Assembly: GCA_014338005.1 (NCBI GenBank)
Contig: QUBZ01000025.1
Location: forward strand, 1-46,166
Reading direction: 5' to 3'
Length of the DNA: 46,166 bases
Source of the DNA: Chloroflexota bacterium
GTDB taxonomy: Bacteria > Chloroflexota > Anaerolineae > Aggregatilineales > Phototrophicaceae
Position numbers and translations under genes: made by a program. This document shows, piece by piece, positions 1 through 7,561 of the stretch. The notes under the pieces are model-generated. The model saw nothing but the letters and a program-made list of their open reading frames with translations, searched no databases and was not told the origin of the DNA. How positions within the stretch are numbered: position 1 is the first letter of the stretch; each line of letters starts with the position of its first letter.

Positions 1-95
1 CGTTCCTGAACTACCTTCTGCCTCCTTTTCCTTATCCCCGCAACAAAAAAGTCGCTGTTTTCTCACAACGACTTCCTTTAATCTGCCAAACTCCA

Positions 96-124
96 GGGGA
101 GGGGTAAAACCCTCCCCATTTTTG
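96..124 (+). terminator. Intrinsic terminator for a rightward gene left of the window
   Basis: A perfect 8-bp stem (GGGGAGGG at 96-103, CCCTCCCC at 110-117) with a 6-nt loop is followed by ATTTTTG. The U-tract is on the plus strand, so it would end a transcript entering from the left. The minus-strand gene ending at 130 has no U-tract on its side. Bases 1-95 show no other feature. Confidence 0.7.
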
Positions 125-129
125 ACCGG

Positions 130-1317
130 TTATTTATAGGCGGCGTCAAGCGCCTCGAAGTTGGTGAACAGGAAGTGATCGTGGTAGTAGTGAATCCACA
201 GGAACGACAGGATGGCGGTGTAATAGGCCACGTCGAAGCGCCAGAGTTCAACCGCCTTTAAATAGGCTTCCGTCGTCGTGAAGGCAGCAGGGTCAATGAT
301 GGCGGGATTGACGTAACCGGCCAGGAAGCGCATAACGATGAAAACCACAACCGAGCCAAAGAGCATCAGGACGCTGAGCGCGAACAGCCCGCGCGAGTCC
401 TTACCTTTGCTAAAACGGGCGACCAGCGGCGCGCTCTGGTCAAGGTTGCCATACTGCTGCTTAATTTTGATAATGTAAAACGTGATCGCCAGATATTGGA
501 ACGAGTGCCACATATTGGCGCCCTGGAAGGCCGTATCCAGGTTTTCAAAAGCCGCCAGCGGGAAAAAGACGGCTACCGTCAGGCTGATGAAGATAGTCTT
601 CGGCCAGTTAATGATGCCGGCGCGGTATTCCTGGATGCTTTTGACGACGAAAGCCGCCAATGACGCAAAAAAGACGCCGGCTGCTGCGACGAACAGCCAG
701 GGATGCTGGAAAGCGTCCGGGATAACCCTGGTCAGGTCGTTCGTGCCAACGGCAAAAGTTCCCTGGCTGATTTTGAAAGCCGCCATTGGGAACAGGCAGG
801 TCAGCACGACGGCATAGTCAATCATACGCGCGCGCAGGCTGACGGCGCTGTTTTGGCGAATGATGACATGTTCTTTGTGGTTGTACAGCTCAACGATGTA
901 CGTCACCTGATGTAAAACGTGCAGCATGGCCCAGAAGAAAAAGATGGTAAGCAGCAGGGTCAGGTTGAGGAAGGCCAGCGACACGACAATGATGGGGATG
1001 ATGATGGACGAACGGACGAGCATCGGGTAACGCTGGCGGAACTCGCCATCGAAGCTGGTTCGCAGCAGGGTAGACATCATGTGCGGCCCGCCGACCGCAA
1101 CGGCGACGAAACCGTTAATGATGTTCCGGCTTACGTCCGGGTCAAGTTGAAGGACATCCTTGCCAAAGAGATAAAACAGATAGGGCAGCGGAACCCCCAA
1201 AACACTAACGATGATAAACATCAAATCCCATCGCCGGTTCCGCAGCCACATGCTGGATTTATCCTGGGCAAGCACAGGGGCAGCGGACGCAGAAAGACTT
1301 GCGCTGGTTGCACTCAT
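130..1317 (-). CDS. Polytopic membrane protein with conserved-looking intramembrane histidines, function unknown
   Basis: 395 aa with about eight to nine hydrophobic segments after a Ser/Ala-rich N-terminal tail of about 28 residues. I do not recognise the family. Histidines sit in or next to membrane segments: GGPHMMST (H79), MLHVLHQVTY (H133, H136), MWHSFQYL (H271) and IHYYHDHF near the C-terminus (H376, H379, H381). Such a pattern is typical of membrane enzymes that bind iron or heme, but that is inference only. The ATG at 1317 has a strong ribosome binding site (AAGGAGGGAGG). The gene is followed by a convergent terminator and is separated from tdk upstream by about 100 bp containing a palindrome, so it may be transcribed alone. 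Confidence 0.75.
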   Translation of the reverse strand: MSATSASLSASAAPVLAQDKSSMWLRNRRWDLMFIIVSVLGVPLPYLFYLFGKDVLQLDPDVSRNIINGFVAVAVGGPHMMSTLLRTSFDGEFRQRYPMLVRSSIIIPIIVVSLAFLNLTLLLTIFFFWAMLHVLHQVTYIVELYNHKEHVIIRQNSAVSLRARMIDYAVVLTCLFPMAAFKISQGTFAVGTNDLTRVIPDAFQHPWLFVAAAGVFFASLAAFVVKSIQEYRAGIINWPKTIFISLTVAVFFPLAAFENLDTAFQGANMWHSFQYLAITFYIIKIKQQYGNLDQSAPLVARFSKGKDSRGLFALSVLMLFGSVVVFIVMRFLAGYVNPAIIDPAAFTTTEAYLKAVELWRFDVAYYTAILSFLWIHYYHDHFLFTNFEALDAAYK

Positions 1318-1364
1318 AAGTAGACCTCCCTCCTTACATCCACCTTTGATAAGCCAACGTTATT

Positions 1365-1381
1365 ATTTAGCCTGGCTAAAT
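1365..1381. promoter_or_regulatory. 17-bp perfect palindrome, operator-like
   Basis: ATTTAGCC-T-GGCTAAAT is an 8-bp perfect inverted repeat around one central base. It lies 48 bp upstream of the start of the His-rich membrane protein gene. Size and symmetry fit a homodimeric repressor site. The regulator is unknown and no U-tract suggests a terminator. Confidence 0.4.
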
Positions 1382-1415
1382 ATTCTACCAGAGATTTTGC
1401 TAATTGCCACAAGTT

Positions 1416-1988
1416 TTAATCTCGCGGCACGAGATGGTGTTTGCGGCAGCGCGCTTCGTAGGTTTCGTGGGCGCCGACCAGGATGATGGGGTCGTTATAG
1501 TGGGCGGGTTTACCGTTGACAAGCCGCTGGGTGCGGCAGGCTTCTTCTCCGCAGACGACGCAAATGGCGTGGAGTTTGGTCACTTCCTCGGCGATACTCA
1601 TCAAACGCGGCATCGGGCCGAACGGCTCGGCGCGAAAGTCCATATCCAGTCCGGCTGCGATCACGCGGATGTCACGGTTGGCAAGTTCTTCGATAACTTC
1701 CACAATGCCGGGGTCGAAAAACTGCACTTCGTCAATGGCGACGACCGTTGTCTCCGGCGAGAGGCGTTCGAGAATCTGCCCGGAATGGCCGATTAATTCG
1801 GCTTCGATATTCTGCCCGTTATGGCTGGTGACATGCTGGATGCTGTAGCGAGTATCCAGATCAGGTTTAAAGACCTGTACGGCCTGTTTGGCAATGACTG
1901 CTCGACGGGCGCGGCGAATCAGCTCCTCGGTTTTGCCGCAGAACATACTGCCGCAGATCACTTCGATACGTCCGGTATGATGAAGCAC
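1416..1988 (-). CDS. tdk: Thymidine kinase (type II)
   Basis: Phosphorylates thymidine to dTMP with ATP in the salvage pathway. About 190 aa from the start chosen here. The P-loop GSMFCGKT lies at about residues 13-20, the Walker B-like DEVQFFD follows, and zinc ligands are visible as CVVC and a C-terminal CRKHH. The open frame reaches back to an ATG at 2033. I prefer the GTG at 1988 because it is preceded by GAAAGGGGGAG, begins right before the family's usual IEVICGSMF block, and lies beyond a hairpin that spans the ATG. It follows the bL21-bL27-bL31 genes on the same strand. Confidence 0.93.
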   Translation of the reverse strand: MLHHTGRIEVICGSMFCGKTEELIRRARRAVIAKQAVQVFKPDLDTRYSIQHVTSHNGQNIEAELIGHSGQILERLSPETTVVAIDEVQFFDPGIVEVIEELANRDIRVIAAGLDMDFRAEPFGPMPRLMSIAEEVTKLHAICVVCGEEACRTQRLVNGKPAHYNDPIILVGAHETYEARCRKHHLVPRD

Positions 1989-2003
1989 ATCTCCCCCTTT
2001 CGG

Positions 2004-2043
2004 AAACAAGAAAGGCAGACACGTTTTATCCATGCCTGCCTTT
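2004..2043 (-). terminator. Hairpin between rpmE and tdk, possible terminator
   Basis: Inverted repeat AAAGGCAG/CTGCCTTT (2011-2018 and 2036-2043) with a 17-nt loop. Reading leftward it is followed by CTTGTTT, a modest U-rich tail. It could end or attenuate the ribosomal-protein transcript before tdk. Confidence 0.45.
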
Positions 2044-2066
2044 TGAGTGGTTAAATGTGATGATGG

Positions 2067-2528
2067 TTATTCGGATTTTGGCAGTTCGTAGCCACGTGTG
2101 CGGAGGGCTTTTTTGATGTCGGCCAGCACCTTACGGCCAACCCCCGGAATTTCCAGAATGGCGTTATCGCCGCCTTCCTGAAGTCTGGCGATGAAATCCC
2201 CGACGACCTGGACGCCGTGTTCGTTGAGCAGATCAAGCTGGCGTTTGGGAACGCCGATCTCGGCCAGCGGCACGTCGGGCGAAGTGAGGGCGGCGGCGCG
2301 GGCTTCGGCCTCGGCGCGCAGATTGTCGCGGAACTGAAGCCGCTTCAGGAAGCGGTCAACCTGGCCTTCGGTATCCACGATACGCTGCTCGCCGGTGAAA
2401 AACGGGTGGCAGGCCGAACAGATGTCGGTGCGAATTTCCGGGACGGTGGCCCCGGTCGTCCAGGTATTTCCACAGGCGCAGACCACCCGCGCTTCAGGAT
2501 ACCAGTTTGGATGGATGCCTTGTTTCAT
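2067..2528 (-). CDS. rpmE: Ribosomal protein bL31 with a C-terminal RpoA-CTD-like domain
   Basis: Residues 1-70 are a zinc-type bL31 of the large subunit: MKQGIHPNW start, then C17/C19 and C37/C40 (VCAC, CSACHPFFTG). The usual protein is about 65-75 aa; this one is 153. After a charged linker, residues about 88-150 carry a helix-hairpin-helix-like module (LNEHGVQVVGDFIARL, then EIPGVGRKVLADIKKAL). It resembles the C-terminal domain of RNA polymerase alpha, in which LLKIxGFGxKSLEEIKxxL is typical. The frame is continuous, so this is a true fusion and not a frameshift. It is third in the order bL21-bL27-bL31. The extension could bind nucleic acid or polymerase partners; that is inference. Confidence 0.9.
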   Translation of the reverse strand: MKQGIHPNWYPEARVVCACGNTWTTGATVPEIRTDICSACHPFFTGEQRIVDTEGQVDRFLKRLQFRDNLRAEAEARAAALTSPDVPLAEIGVPKRQLDLLNEHGVQVVGDFIARLQEGGDNAILEIPGVGRKVLADIKKALRTRGYELPKSE

Positions 2529-2606
2529 GGTTCAATCCTTTGATAAGCGCGTCACGGCCCCGGATGGGGGTAGCGTAACGCTGGCGTGGTTTGATGTTCA
2601 GGCGGA

Positions 2607-2891
2607 TTAAGCCTGCTGAGATTCAGATATTTCGGCAGGATAAACGCTTACCCGTTTTTGTCCATCGCGGCCTCGCATCCGTTCAAAGACGACAACGCCG
2701 GAGATTGTGGCGAAAAGCGTATGATCTTTACCCATGCCGACATTTTCACCGGGATGAAAGTGCGTTCCCCGCTGGCGCACGATGATATTGCCGGGAATCA
2801 CATCCTCGCCGCCGAAACGTTTGACGCCCAACCGCTGCGCGTTGCTATCGCGCCCATTGCGGCTTGAGCCGCCGCCTTTTTTGTGTGCCAT
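2607..2891 (-). CDS. rpmA: Ribosomal protein bL27
   Basis: 94 aa, the normal length. It starts [16 protein letters not shown] and contains [21 protein letters not shown], the conserved bL27 core. The N-terminal tail of this protein reaches the peptidyl transferase centre. It lacks the cleavable N-terminal extension of Firmicutes bL27. It lies 20 bp after rplU and clearly shares its transcript. No oddities are seen. Confidence 0.97.
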   Translation of the reverse strand: MAHKKGGGSSRNGRDSNAQRLGVKRFGGEDVIPGNIIVRQRGTHFHPGENVGMGKDHTLFATISGVVVFERMRGRDGQKRVSVYPAEISESQQA

Positions 2892-2911
2892 GACAGCTTC
2901 TCCCGAAAAAC

Positions 2912-3226
2912 TTACTTTACGGAAATATCGTCAATGCGTAGACGTGTGTAATACTGGCGATGCCCGGTTTTACGGCGATAGTTGGTGCGATGGCGGTAAC
3001 GAAAGACGATGATCTTTGGCCCGCGAAACTGCTTGACAACCGTCGCTTTAACCAGCGCGCCTTCGACGCGCGGCTGGCCGATGATGGTTTTTTCGCCGTC
3101 CCCGATCAGCAGCACATCGTCAATTTCGATGCTCTGATTTTCATCATAGGGCAGCTTTTCAACATCAAGGGTCTTACCGACTTCGGCGCGATACTGACGA
3201 CCGCCGGTGCGAATGACTGCGTACAT
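2912..3226 (-). CDS. rplU: Ribosomal protein bL21
   Basis: 104 aa from ATG 3226 ([17 protein letters not shown]), the normal bL21 start. The frame stays open upstream to 3361, but that part crosses the promoter and has no family similarity. C-terminal [15 protein letters not shown] basic stretch ([16 protein letters not shown]) binds 23S rRNA in this family. It is first gene of rplU-rpmA-rpmE and is preceded by a strong promoter and a leader of about 100 nt. Confidence 0.96.
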   Translation of the reverse strand: MYAVIRTGGRQYRAEVGKTLDVEKLPYDENQSIEIDDVLLIGDGEKTIIGQPRVEGALVKATVVKQFRGPKIIVFRYRHRTNYRRKTGHRQYYTRLRIDDISVK

Positions 3227-3325
3227 GGTTTCACCCCAATCTTCACTTGCAACCGCCGCCGGGCCGGTCGTGAGCCAACCGCGCTGCGGGGAAAATTGGC
3301 TGCAAAGAGGTCTGATTAAAAATGA
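3227..3325 (-). other. GC-rich 5' leader of rplU
   Basis: About 100 nt lie between the predicted start and the bL21 ATG. It ends in a GGGGTG-type ribosome binding site and contains GC-rich segments able to pair. Structured bL21 leaders with autoregulation are known in other bacteria. I cannot match this one to a described motif. Confidence 0.35.
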
Positions 3326-3361
3326 TTTGGGTATTATAGTGACCGGTACAGCGGGCGTCAA
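3326..3361 (-). promoter_or_regulatory. Sigma-70-type promoter of rplU-rpmA-rpmE
   Basis: TTGACG (3361-3356), a 17-bp spacer and a perfect TATAAT (3338-3333) on the minus strand. The predicted start is near 3326, giving a leader of about 100 nt before the rplU ATG at 3226. It is the best promoter match in the window and fits a highly expressed ribosomal-protein operon. Confidence 0.8.
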
Positions 3362-3385
3362 CGTCGAATTTGGCCTGATGGCGAT

Positions 3386-4453
3386 CTAAAAAATAAACAT
3401 GCTGTCTCCAAAGGAAAAAAAGCGATAGTTTTCCTGCTTGGCGATCTCGTAAGCATGGAGGATGGTTTCGCGCCCGGCGAAGGCGCTTATCATCATTAAG
3501 AGGGTTGATCGGGGCAGGTGAAAATTGGTTATCATGGCGTCCACGACGCGCCAGCGATAGCCCGGATAGATGAACAGCCGCGTATTCTGATCGAAGGCTG
3601 TGACGGGACGCCAGGGGCATATGTCCGGCATTTCCTGCGGACGGGCCGGGTCGCCTCCGGCGCTGAGGATGCCGGCGGTTTCCAGCGTGCGGGCGCTGGT
3701 TGTGCCAACGGCGATAATACGCCCACCAGCGAGTTTGGCTTCGTTGATGGTGCGGGCCGCTTCTGCCGAGAGCGCGGCGCGTTCGCTGTGGATGCGATGG
3801 TCTTCAATGCGCTCGACGCGCACAGGCTGGAAGGTGTCCAGGCCGATGTGCAGCGTGCAGTAGGCCAGCCGCACGCCATGCGCTTTTAGCGCCAGCAGCA
3901 GTTCTGGGGTGAAGTGCAGACCCGCCGTTGGGGCCGCCGCCGAGCCTTCCCGCAGGCTGTAAACCGTCTGGTAGCGTTCGGGGTTGTCCAGGTGGGCATG
4001 GATGTACGGGGGCAGAGGTGTTTCGCCCACCTGCGGCAGCAGATCGTTCACCGGACGGTTAAAACGGATAACCCGCTCGGAGCCTTCGAGTTTTTCAATC
4101 ACCTCGGCACTCACGCTGCCGACCGGAAAATGCAGCAGTGTGCCGACCTCGACCCGCCGCCCGCCCGCCAGGACGTGCCACTGCTGTTCGTCAAGCTGGC
4201 GCAGCAGCAGAATTTCGACCGCGCCGCCGGTGCGGGCTTTGACAGCGCGCAGACGCGCCGGGATGACGCGGGTATCGTTCAAAACCAGCACATCGCCGGA
4301 ATGAAGAAAGTGGATGATGTCGCGGAAGATGTGGTGCGAAATCGCCCCGGTCTGGCGATTCAAAACCATGAGCCGGGATGAGTCGCGCGGTTCGACGGGA
4401 TGCTGGGCGATGAACGATTCGGGCAGGTCGTAATCGAAGTCGGCAAGGTTCAT
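3386..4453 (-). CDS. queA: tRNA preQ1(34) S-adenosylmethionine ribosyltransferase-isomerase
   Basis: 355 aa, normal length. It transfers and isomerises the ribosyl moiety of SAM to 7-aminomethyl-7-deazaguanine in tRNA, giving epoxyqueuosine. Family landmarks: N-terminal LADFDYDLPESFIAQ with PxEPRDSSRLMVL, then VLNDTRVIPARL, PTAGLHFTPELL, HIGLDTFQPV and the C-terminal NFHLPRSTLLMM. The ATG overlaps the stop of the DUF2905 gene by 4 bp (ATGA), so translation is coupled. The order ruvB-DUF2905-queA resembles the ruvB-queA pairing of many bacteria. Confidence 0.97.
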   Translation of the reverse strand: MNLADFDYDLPESFIAQHPVEPRDSSRLMVLNRQTGAISHHIFRDIIHFLHSGDVLVLNDTRVIPARLRAVKARTGGAVEILLLRQLDEQQWHVLAGGRRVEVGTLLHFPVGSVSAEVIEKLEGSERVIRFNRPVNDLLPQVGETPLPPYIHAHLDNPERYQTVYSLREGSAAAPTAGLHFTPELLLALKAHGVRLAYCTLHIGLDTFQPVRVERIEDHRIHSERAALSAEAARTINEAKLAGGRIIAVGTTSARTLETAGILSAGGDPARPQEMPDICPWRPVTAFDQNTRLFIYPGYRWRVVDAMITNFHLPRSTLLMMISAFAGRETILHAYEIAKQENYRFFSFGDSMFIF

Positions 4454-4692
4454 GGGCGGTTGATGAGGCGAATGATAATGTTAAGCAGGATGGTGAGGAT
4501 TACGCTCAAAAGAATCAAACTCACAATCGGGATGAAACAGCTAAACCCCCGGCCCTGAATACGAATATCGCCCGGCAGGCTGCCAAAACTGCTGAACAGG
4601 GGCAGCCGTCCCAGGAGCATCAGCAGGCCGCCCAGCAGCGCCAACGCAATGCCGATGATGAGGAGAAAACGCCCGACTGCCTGTAAATCCAT
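4450..4692 (-). CDS. DUF2905 family small membrane protein
   Basis: 80 aa with two or three hydrophobic segments. The central SLPGDIRIQGRGFSCFIP matches the DUF2905 signature (LPGDIxxxGxxxxFxxP), and the C-terminus ends in a Leu/Ile-rich helix. The function is unknown. It sits between ruvB (9 bp) and queA (4-bp overlap), a position seen for this family in other genomes. Confidence 0.88.
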   Translation of the reverse strand: MDLQAVGRFLLIIGIALALLGGLLMLLGRLPLFSSFGSLPGDIRIQGRGFSCFIPIVSLILLSVILTILLNIIIRLINRP

Positions 4693-4701
4693 ACTGCATC
4701 C

Positions 4702-5733
4702 CTAAAACAGCGGCGGCTGAGAACTGTCCACTTTTGTATTTACAGGAAGTCCCAGGTGTTCATAGGCCAGCGGTGTGGCGGTGCGCCCGCGCGGAGTGCG
4801 CGCTAAAAAGCCGAGCTGAAGCAGATACGGCTCGTAAACATCCATGATGGTATCGGCGTCTTCGCCGATGGCGGCGGCAATCGTTTCGACGCCGACCGGC
4901 CCGCCGCCGTATTTTTCGATGATCGTGGAGAGGATACGCCGGTCAATATCATCCAGTCCCAGATGGTCAATGTTCATCAGGGCCAGGGCTTCCCCGGCGA
5001 CTGAATTGGTGATGATGCCGTCCGCCCGCACCTGGGAATAATCGCGCACCCGGCGCAGCAGGCGCAGCGCGATACGCGGCGTGCCGCGCGCGCGGCGGGC
5101 GATTTCCGCCGCACCCTCCGGTTGAATTTCGACCTTGAGCATTCCGGCGGCGCGGTTGATGATGTGTTCCATCGCCGTCTGGTCGTAAAAATCCAGCCGG
5201 AACTGCGCGCCAAACCGGTCGCGCAGCGGCGGCGCCAGCAGCGCCAGCCGGGTTGTCGCGCCGATGACGGTAAAACGCGGCAGATTCAACCGCACATTTT
5301 TAGCGGCGGGGCCTTTGCCGATCACGATGTCCAGCATAAAATCTTCCATCGCCGGATAAAGCACTTCCTCGACGGCGCGCCCCAGCCGGTGAACTTCGTC
5401 AATGAAGAGGATGTCATTTTGTTTGAGATGAGTCAAAATAGCGGCCAGGTCGCCTGCGCGCTCGATGGACGGCCCGGCAGTGATGCGGATGTTGACGTTC
5501 ATCTCGTTGGCAACCACATGCGCCAGGGATGTTTTACCCAGGCCGGGCGGGCCATAAAACAGGATGTGGTCTACCGGCTCCCGCCTGGCTCTGGCAGCTT
5601 CAATGATGATATGGAGATTTTCGCGCACGCTATCCTGCCCCACAATATCGCGGAGATACTGCGGGCGTAGGGCGATATTTTCCCGATCATCACGCCGTCG
5701 AATACCGCTGACGAGCCGCGCGTCATCGGCCAT
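4702..5733 (-). CDS. ruvB: Holliday junction branch migration helicase RuvB
   Basis: 343 aa, full length. Hexameric AAA+ motor that drives branch migration with RuvA. Visible motifs are LRDIVGQ near residue 30, Walker [13 protein letters not shown], Walker [15 protein letters not shown], sensor 1 [10 protein letters not shown] and the arginine-finger region PLRDRFG. The C-terminal winged helix contains [17 protein letters not shown] and PRGRTAT. The ATG has an AAAGGAG ribosome binding site. It is first in ruvB-DUF2905-queA and divergent from upp. No ruvA or ruvC is nearby. Confidence 0.98.
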   Translation of the reverse strand: MADDARLVSGIRRRDDRENIALRPQYLRDIVGQDSVRENLHIIIEAARARREPVDHILFYGPPGLGKTSLAHVVANEMNVNIRITAGPSIERAGDLAAILTHLKQNDILFIDEVHRLGRAVEEVLYPAMEDFMLDIVIGKGPAAKNVRLNLPRFTVIGATTRLALLAPPLRDRFGAQFRLDFYDQTAMEHIINRAAGMLKVEIQPEGAAEIARRARGTPRIALRLLRRVRDYSQVRADGIITNSVAGEALALMNIDHLGLDDIDRRILSTIIEKYGGGPVGVETIAAAIGEDADTIMDVYEPYLLQLGFLARTPRGRTATPLAYEHLGLPVNTKVDSSQPPLF

Positions 5734-5755
5734 GCGGTTTGCTCCTTTGAATAAT

Positions 5756-5790
5756 CTGTTCTAGTATAGCCGACGGCAGGCAGGGCGCAA
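5756..5790 (-). promoter_or_regulatory. Promoter of ruvB-DUF2905-queA
   Basis: TTGCGC (5790-5785), 16-bp spacer, TATACT (5768-5763) on the minus strand, about 25 bp upstream of the ruvB start. It lies back-to-back with the upp promoter. Confidence 0.55.
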
Positions 5791-5798
5791 CCGCCGTT

Positions 5799-5835
5799 TT
5801 GACAGAGCGGGCAAGGGCGGCATACAATTAGCGCC
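5799..5835 (+). promoter_or_regulatory. Promoter of upp
   Basis: A consensus TTGACA (5799-5804), 18-bp spacer, TACAAT (5823-5828). The predicted start is near 5835, giving a short leader before the GTG at 5862. Confidence 0.65.
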
Positions 5836-5861
5836 GTTTGTGCAGAGAAGGGGGAAGATGA

Positions 5862-6485
5862 GTGTCTCAGGTGTTTGTTTCGCAGCACCCGCTGGTGCTG
5901 CATAAGCTGACCGCGCTGCGTGACGCGAGTACCGATCATCGGGGGTTTCGTGACCTGGTGCGGGAACTGGCATTGCTGCTGTGTTACGAAGCCATGCAGG
6001 ATTTAACGCTTGCGCCCAAGACTGTTATAACGCCGATGGGGACGGCGCAGGGTTATAAAGCCGAGGAGGCGATTGGCCTGGTTCCGATTCTGCGTGCCGG
6101 GCTTGGGCTGGTGGACGGGGTGATGGAACTGCTGCCGAACGTCCAGGTATGGCATATCGGCCTCTACCGCGATGAAAAAACGCTGCGCCCGGTGGAGTAT
6201 TATAACCGCCTGCCGACCGAACCGACCGTTCAAATCTGTCTGGTGCTGGACCCGATGCTGGCGACCGGCGGATCGGCAGTGGCGACGGTGGATATTCTCA
6301 AGCGGTGGGGCGTGAGGCGCATCAAGTTTCTGGGGTTGATCGCCGCGCCGGAGGGGGTCGAGCGTTTGACGACGGCGCATCCTGATGTGCCGATTCATGT
6401 GGCTGCCATTGACGAGCGGCTGAACGACATCGGCTTCATCATTCCGGGTCTGGGCGATGCTGGCGACCGCCAGTTTGGAACGTAG
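5862..6485 (+). CDS. upp: Uracil phosphoribosyltransferase
   Basis: 207 aa, normal length. Makes UMP from uracil and PRPP. Motifs: N-terminal [13 protein letters not shown], active-site [13 protein letters not shown], and the PRPP loop [11 protein letters not shown]. The C-terminal [12 protein letters not shown] is the family's conserved end. The start is GTG 5862, behind AGAAGGGGGA; the nearby ATG at 5858 is in another frame and soon stops. It is followed after 8 bp by the WecA-like gene, so the two are co-transcribed. Confidence 0.97.
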   Translation: MSQVFVSQHPLVLHKLTALRDASTDHRGFRDLVRELALLLCYEAMQDLTLAPKTVITPMGTAQGYKAEEAIGLVPILRAGLGLVDGVMELLPNVQVWHIGLYRDEKTLRPVEYYNRLPTEPTVQICLVLDPMLATGGSAVATVDILKRWGVRRIKFLGLIAAPEGVERLTTAHPDVPIHVAAIDERLNDIGFIIPGLGDAGDRQFGT

Positions 6486-6493
6486 GCCGGTAG

Positions 6494-7561
6494 ATGGTGG
6501 CTGCCTGGAGTGCTTATATTCTGGTTTTCGCGCTGGCGCTGAGCTTAACACTGGCGCTGACACCGCTGGCCGCCTATCTGGGCAAACGCTATAAAATCGT
6601 CGCCTTTGCCGGCGGGCGGCGGCTGAACGAGGGCGACCGGCGCGGCGTGCCGAAACTGGGCGGTCTGGCGCTGTTTGTTGGTTTTACGGCGGCGGTGCTG
6701 GCGGCGCAGTTTTTACCTGTGCCGCGCATGGATCCGTATGAAATCATTCGTTTGATCGGGCTGCTGCTGGGCAGTACGATTGTATTTCTGGTCGGGCTGG
6801 TGGATGATATTGTGCAGCTCGGTTCGTTCCCGCAGTTCATCGGCCAGTTTCTGGGGGCAGCGGTGGCGATCTTGTTCCAGATATTTATCGAATACGTCAA
6901 TAACCCCTTGAGCGGCCAGCAGACCGACCCCTGGCCGTATGTGGTGACGGTCGCGCTAAGTTTCTTCTGGATTGTGGGCATGATGAACACCGTCAACTGG
7001 CTGGACGGGCTGGACGGGCTGGCGTCGGGAGTGGCGTTCATCGCCGGGACGATGCTGTTTATCAACAGTGCGTTTCGCGTGCAGCCAAACCAGGTCAGCG
7101 TCAGCCTGCTGCATCTGGCGCTGATGGGTACGGCGCTCGGTTTTTTGCTGTACAACTTTTATCCGGCGCGGGTATTTATGGGCGGCGGGGCGATGTATCT
7201 GGGGTATTTGTTGGGGACGCTCAGCATCATCGGCGGCGCAAAGATGGCGACTATCCTGCTGGTGATGGGGCTGCCGCTGATGGATGTGGCCTGGCAGATC
7301 GTCAACCGGATGCGCCAGGGGCGCAGCCCCTTTGAAGGCGACCGGGGGCATGTTCACTTCCGGCTGCTGGATATGGGCTTCAGCCAGCGTCAGATCGTGA
7401 TCGTTTATTATCTGTTCTGCGCTTTTTTTGGGGTGTTAACGCTGGTGATCGAAAGCCAGTTTTTTAAGTTCATCGCGCTCGGCGTGATGCTGGCGCTGGT
7501 CGCGCTGGGGTTTATCATCCTGTCCCGGTCGCGTCAAACCGACTCTTCGGCGTCTTCGTGA
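6494..7561 (+). CDS. MraY/WecA-family polyprenyl-phosphate N-acetylhexosamine-1-phosphate transferase
   Basis: 355 aa, about ten to eleven membrane segments. Transfers a sugar-1-phosphate from a UDP-sugar to a polyprenyl phosphate, starting glycan assembly. Family motifs: GVPKLGGLALF near residue 53, the Mg-binding GLVDDI, NTVNWLDGLDGLASG with the second Asp cluster, and the cytoplasmic GDRGHVHFRLLDMGFS histidine loop. The HVHFRLLDMG loop fits the WecA/TagO branch better than MraY, which is usually in a mur cluster. It ends by overlapping the convergent gene for 28 bp. A role in surface polysaccharide made at 36-44 kb is plausible but not shown. Confidence 0.88.
   Translation: MVAAWSAYILVFALALSLTLALTPLAAYLGKRYKIVAFAGGRRLNEGDRRGVPKLGGLALFVGFTAAVLAAQFLPVPRMDPYEIIRLIGLLLGSTIVFLVGLVDDIVQLGSFPQFIGQFLGAAVAILFQIFIEYVNNPLSGQQTDPWPYVVTVALSFFWIVGMMNTVNWLDGLDGLASGVAFIAGTMLFINSAFRVQPNQVSVSLLHLALMGTALGFLLYNFYPARVFMGGGAMYLGYLLGTLSIIGGAKMATILLVMGLPLMDVAWQIVNRMRQGRSPFEGDRGHVHFRLLDMGFSQRQIVIVYYLFCAFFGVLTLVIESQFFKFIALGVMLALVALGFIILSRSRQTDSSASS

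Noticed and set aside
49..76. Hairpin AAGTCG...CGACTT near the left edge
   Set aside because: Only 6 bp with a 14-nt or longer loop and weak tail; the terminator at 96-124 explains the region better.
5858..5860. ATG just before upp as an alternative start
   Set aside because: It is out of frame with upp and reaches a stop within a few codons; GTG 5862 gives the family N-terminus.
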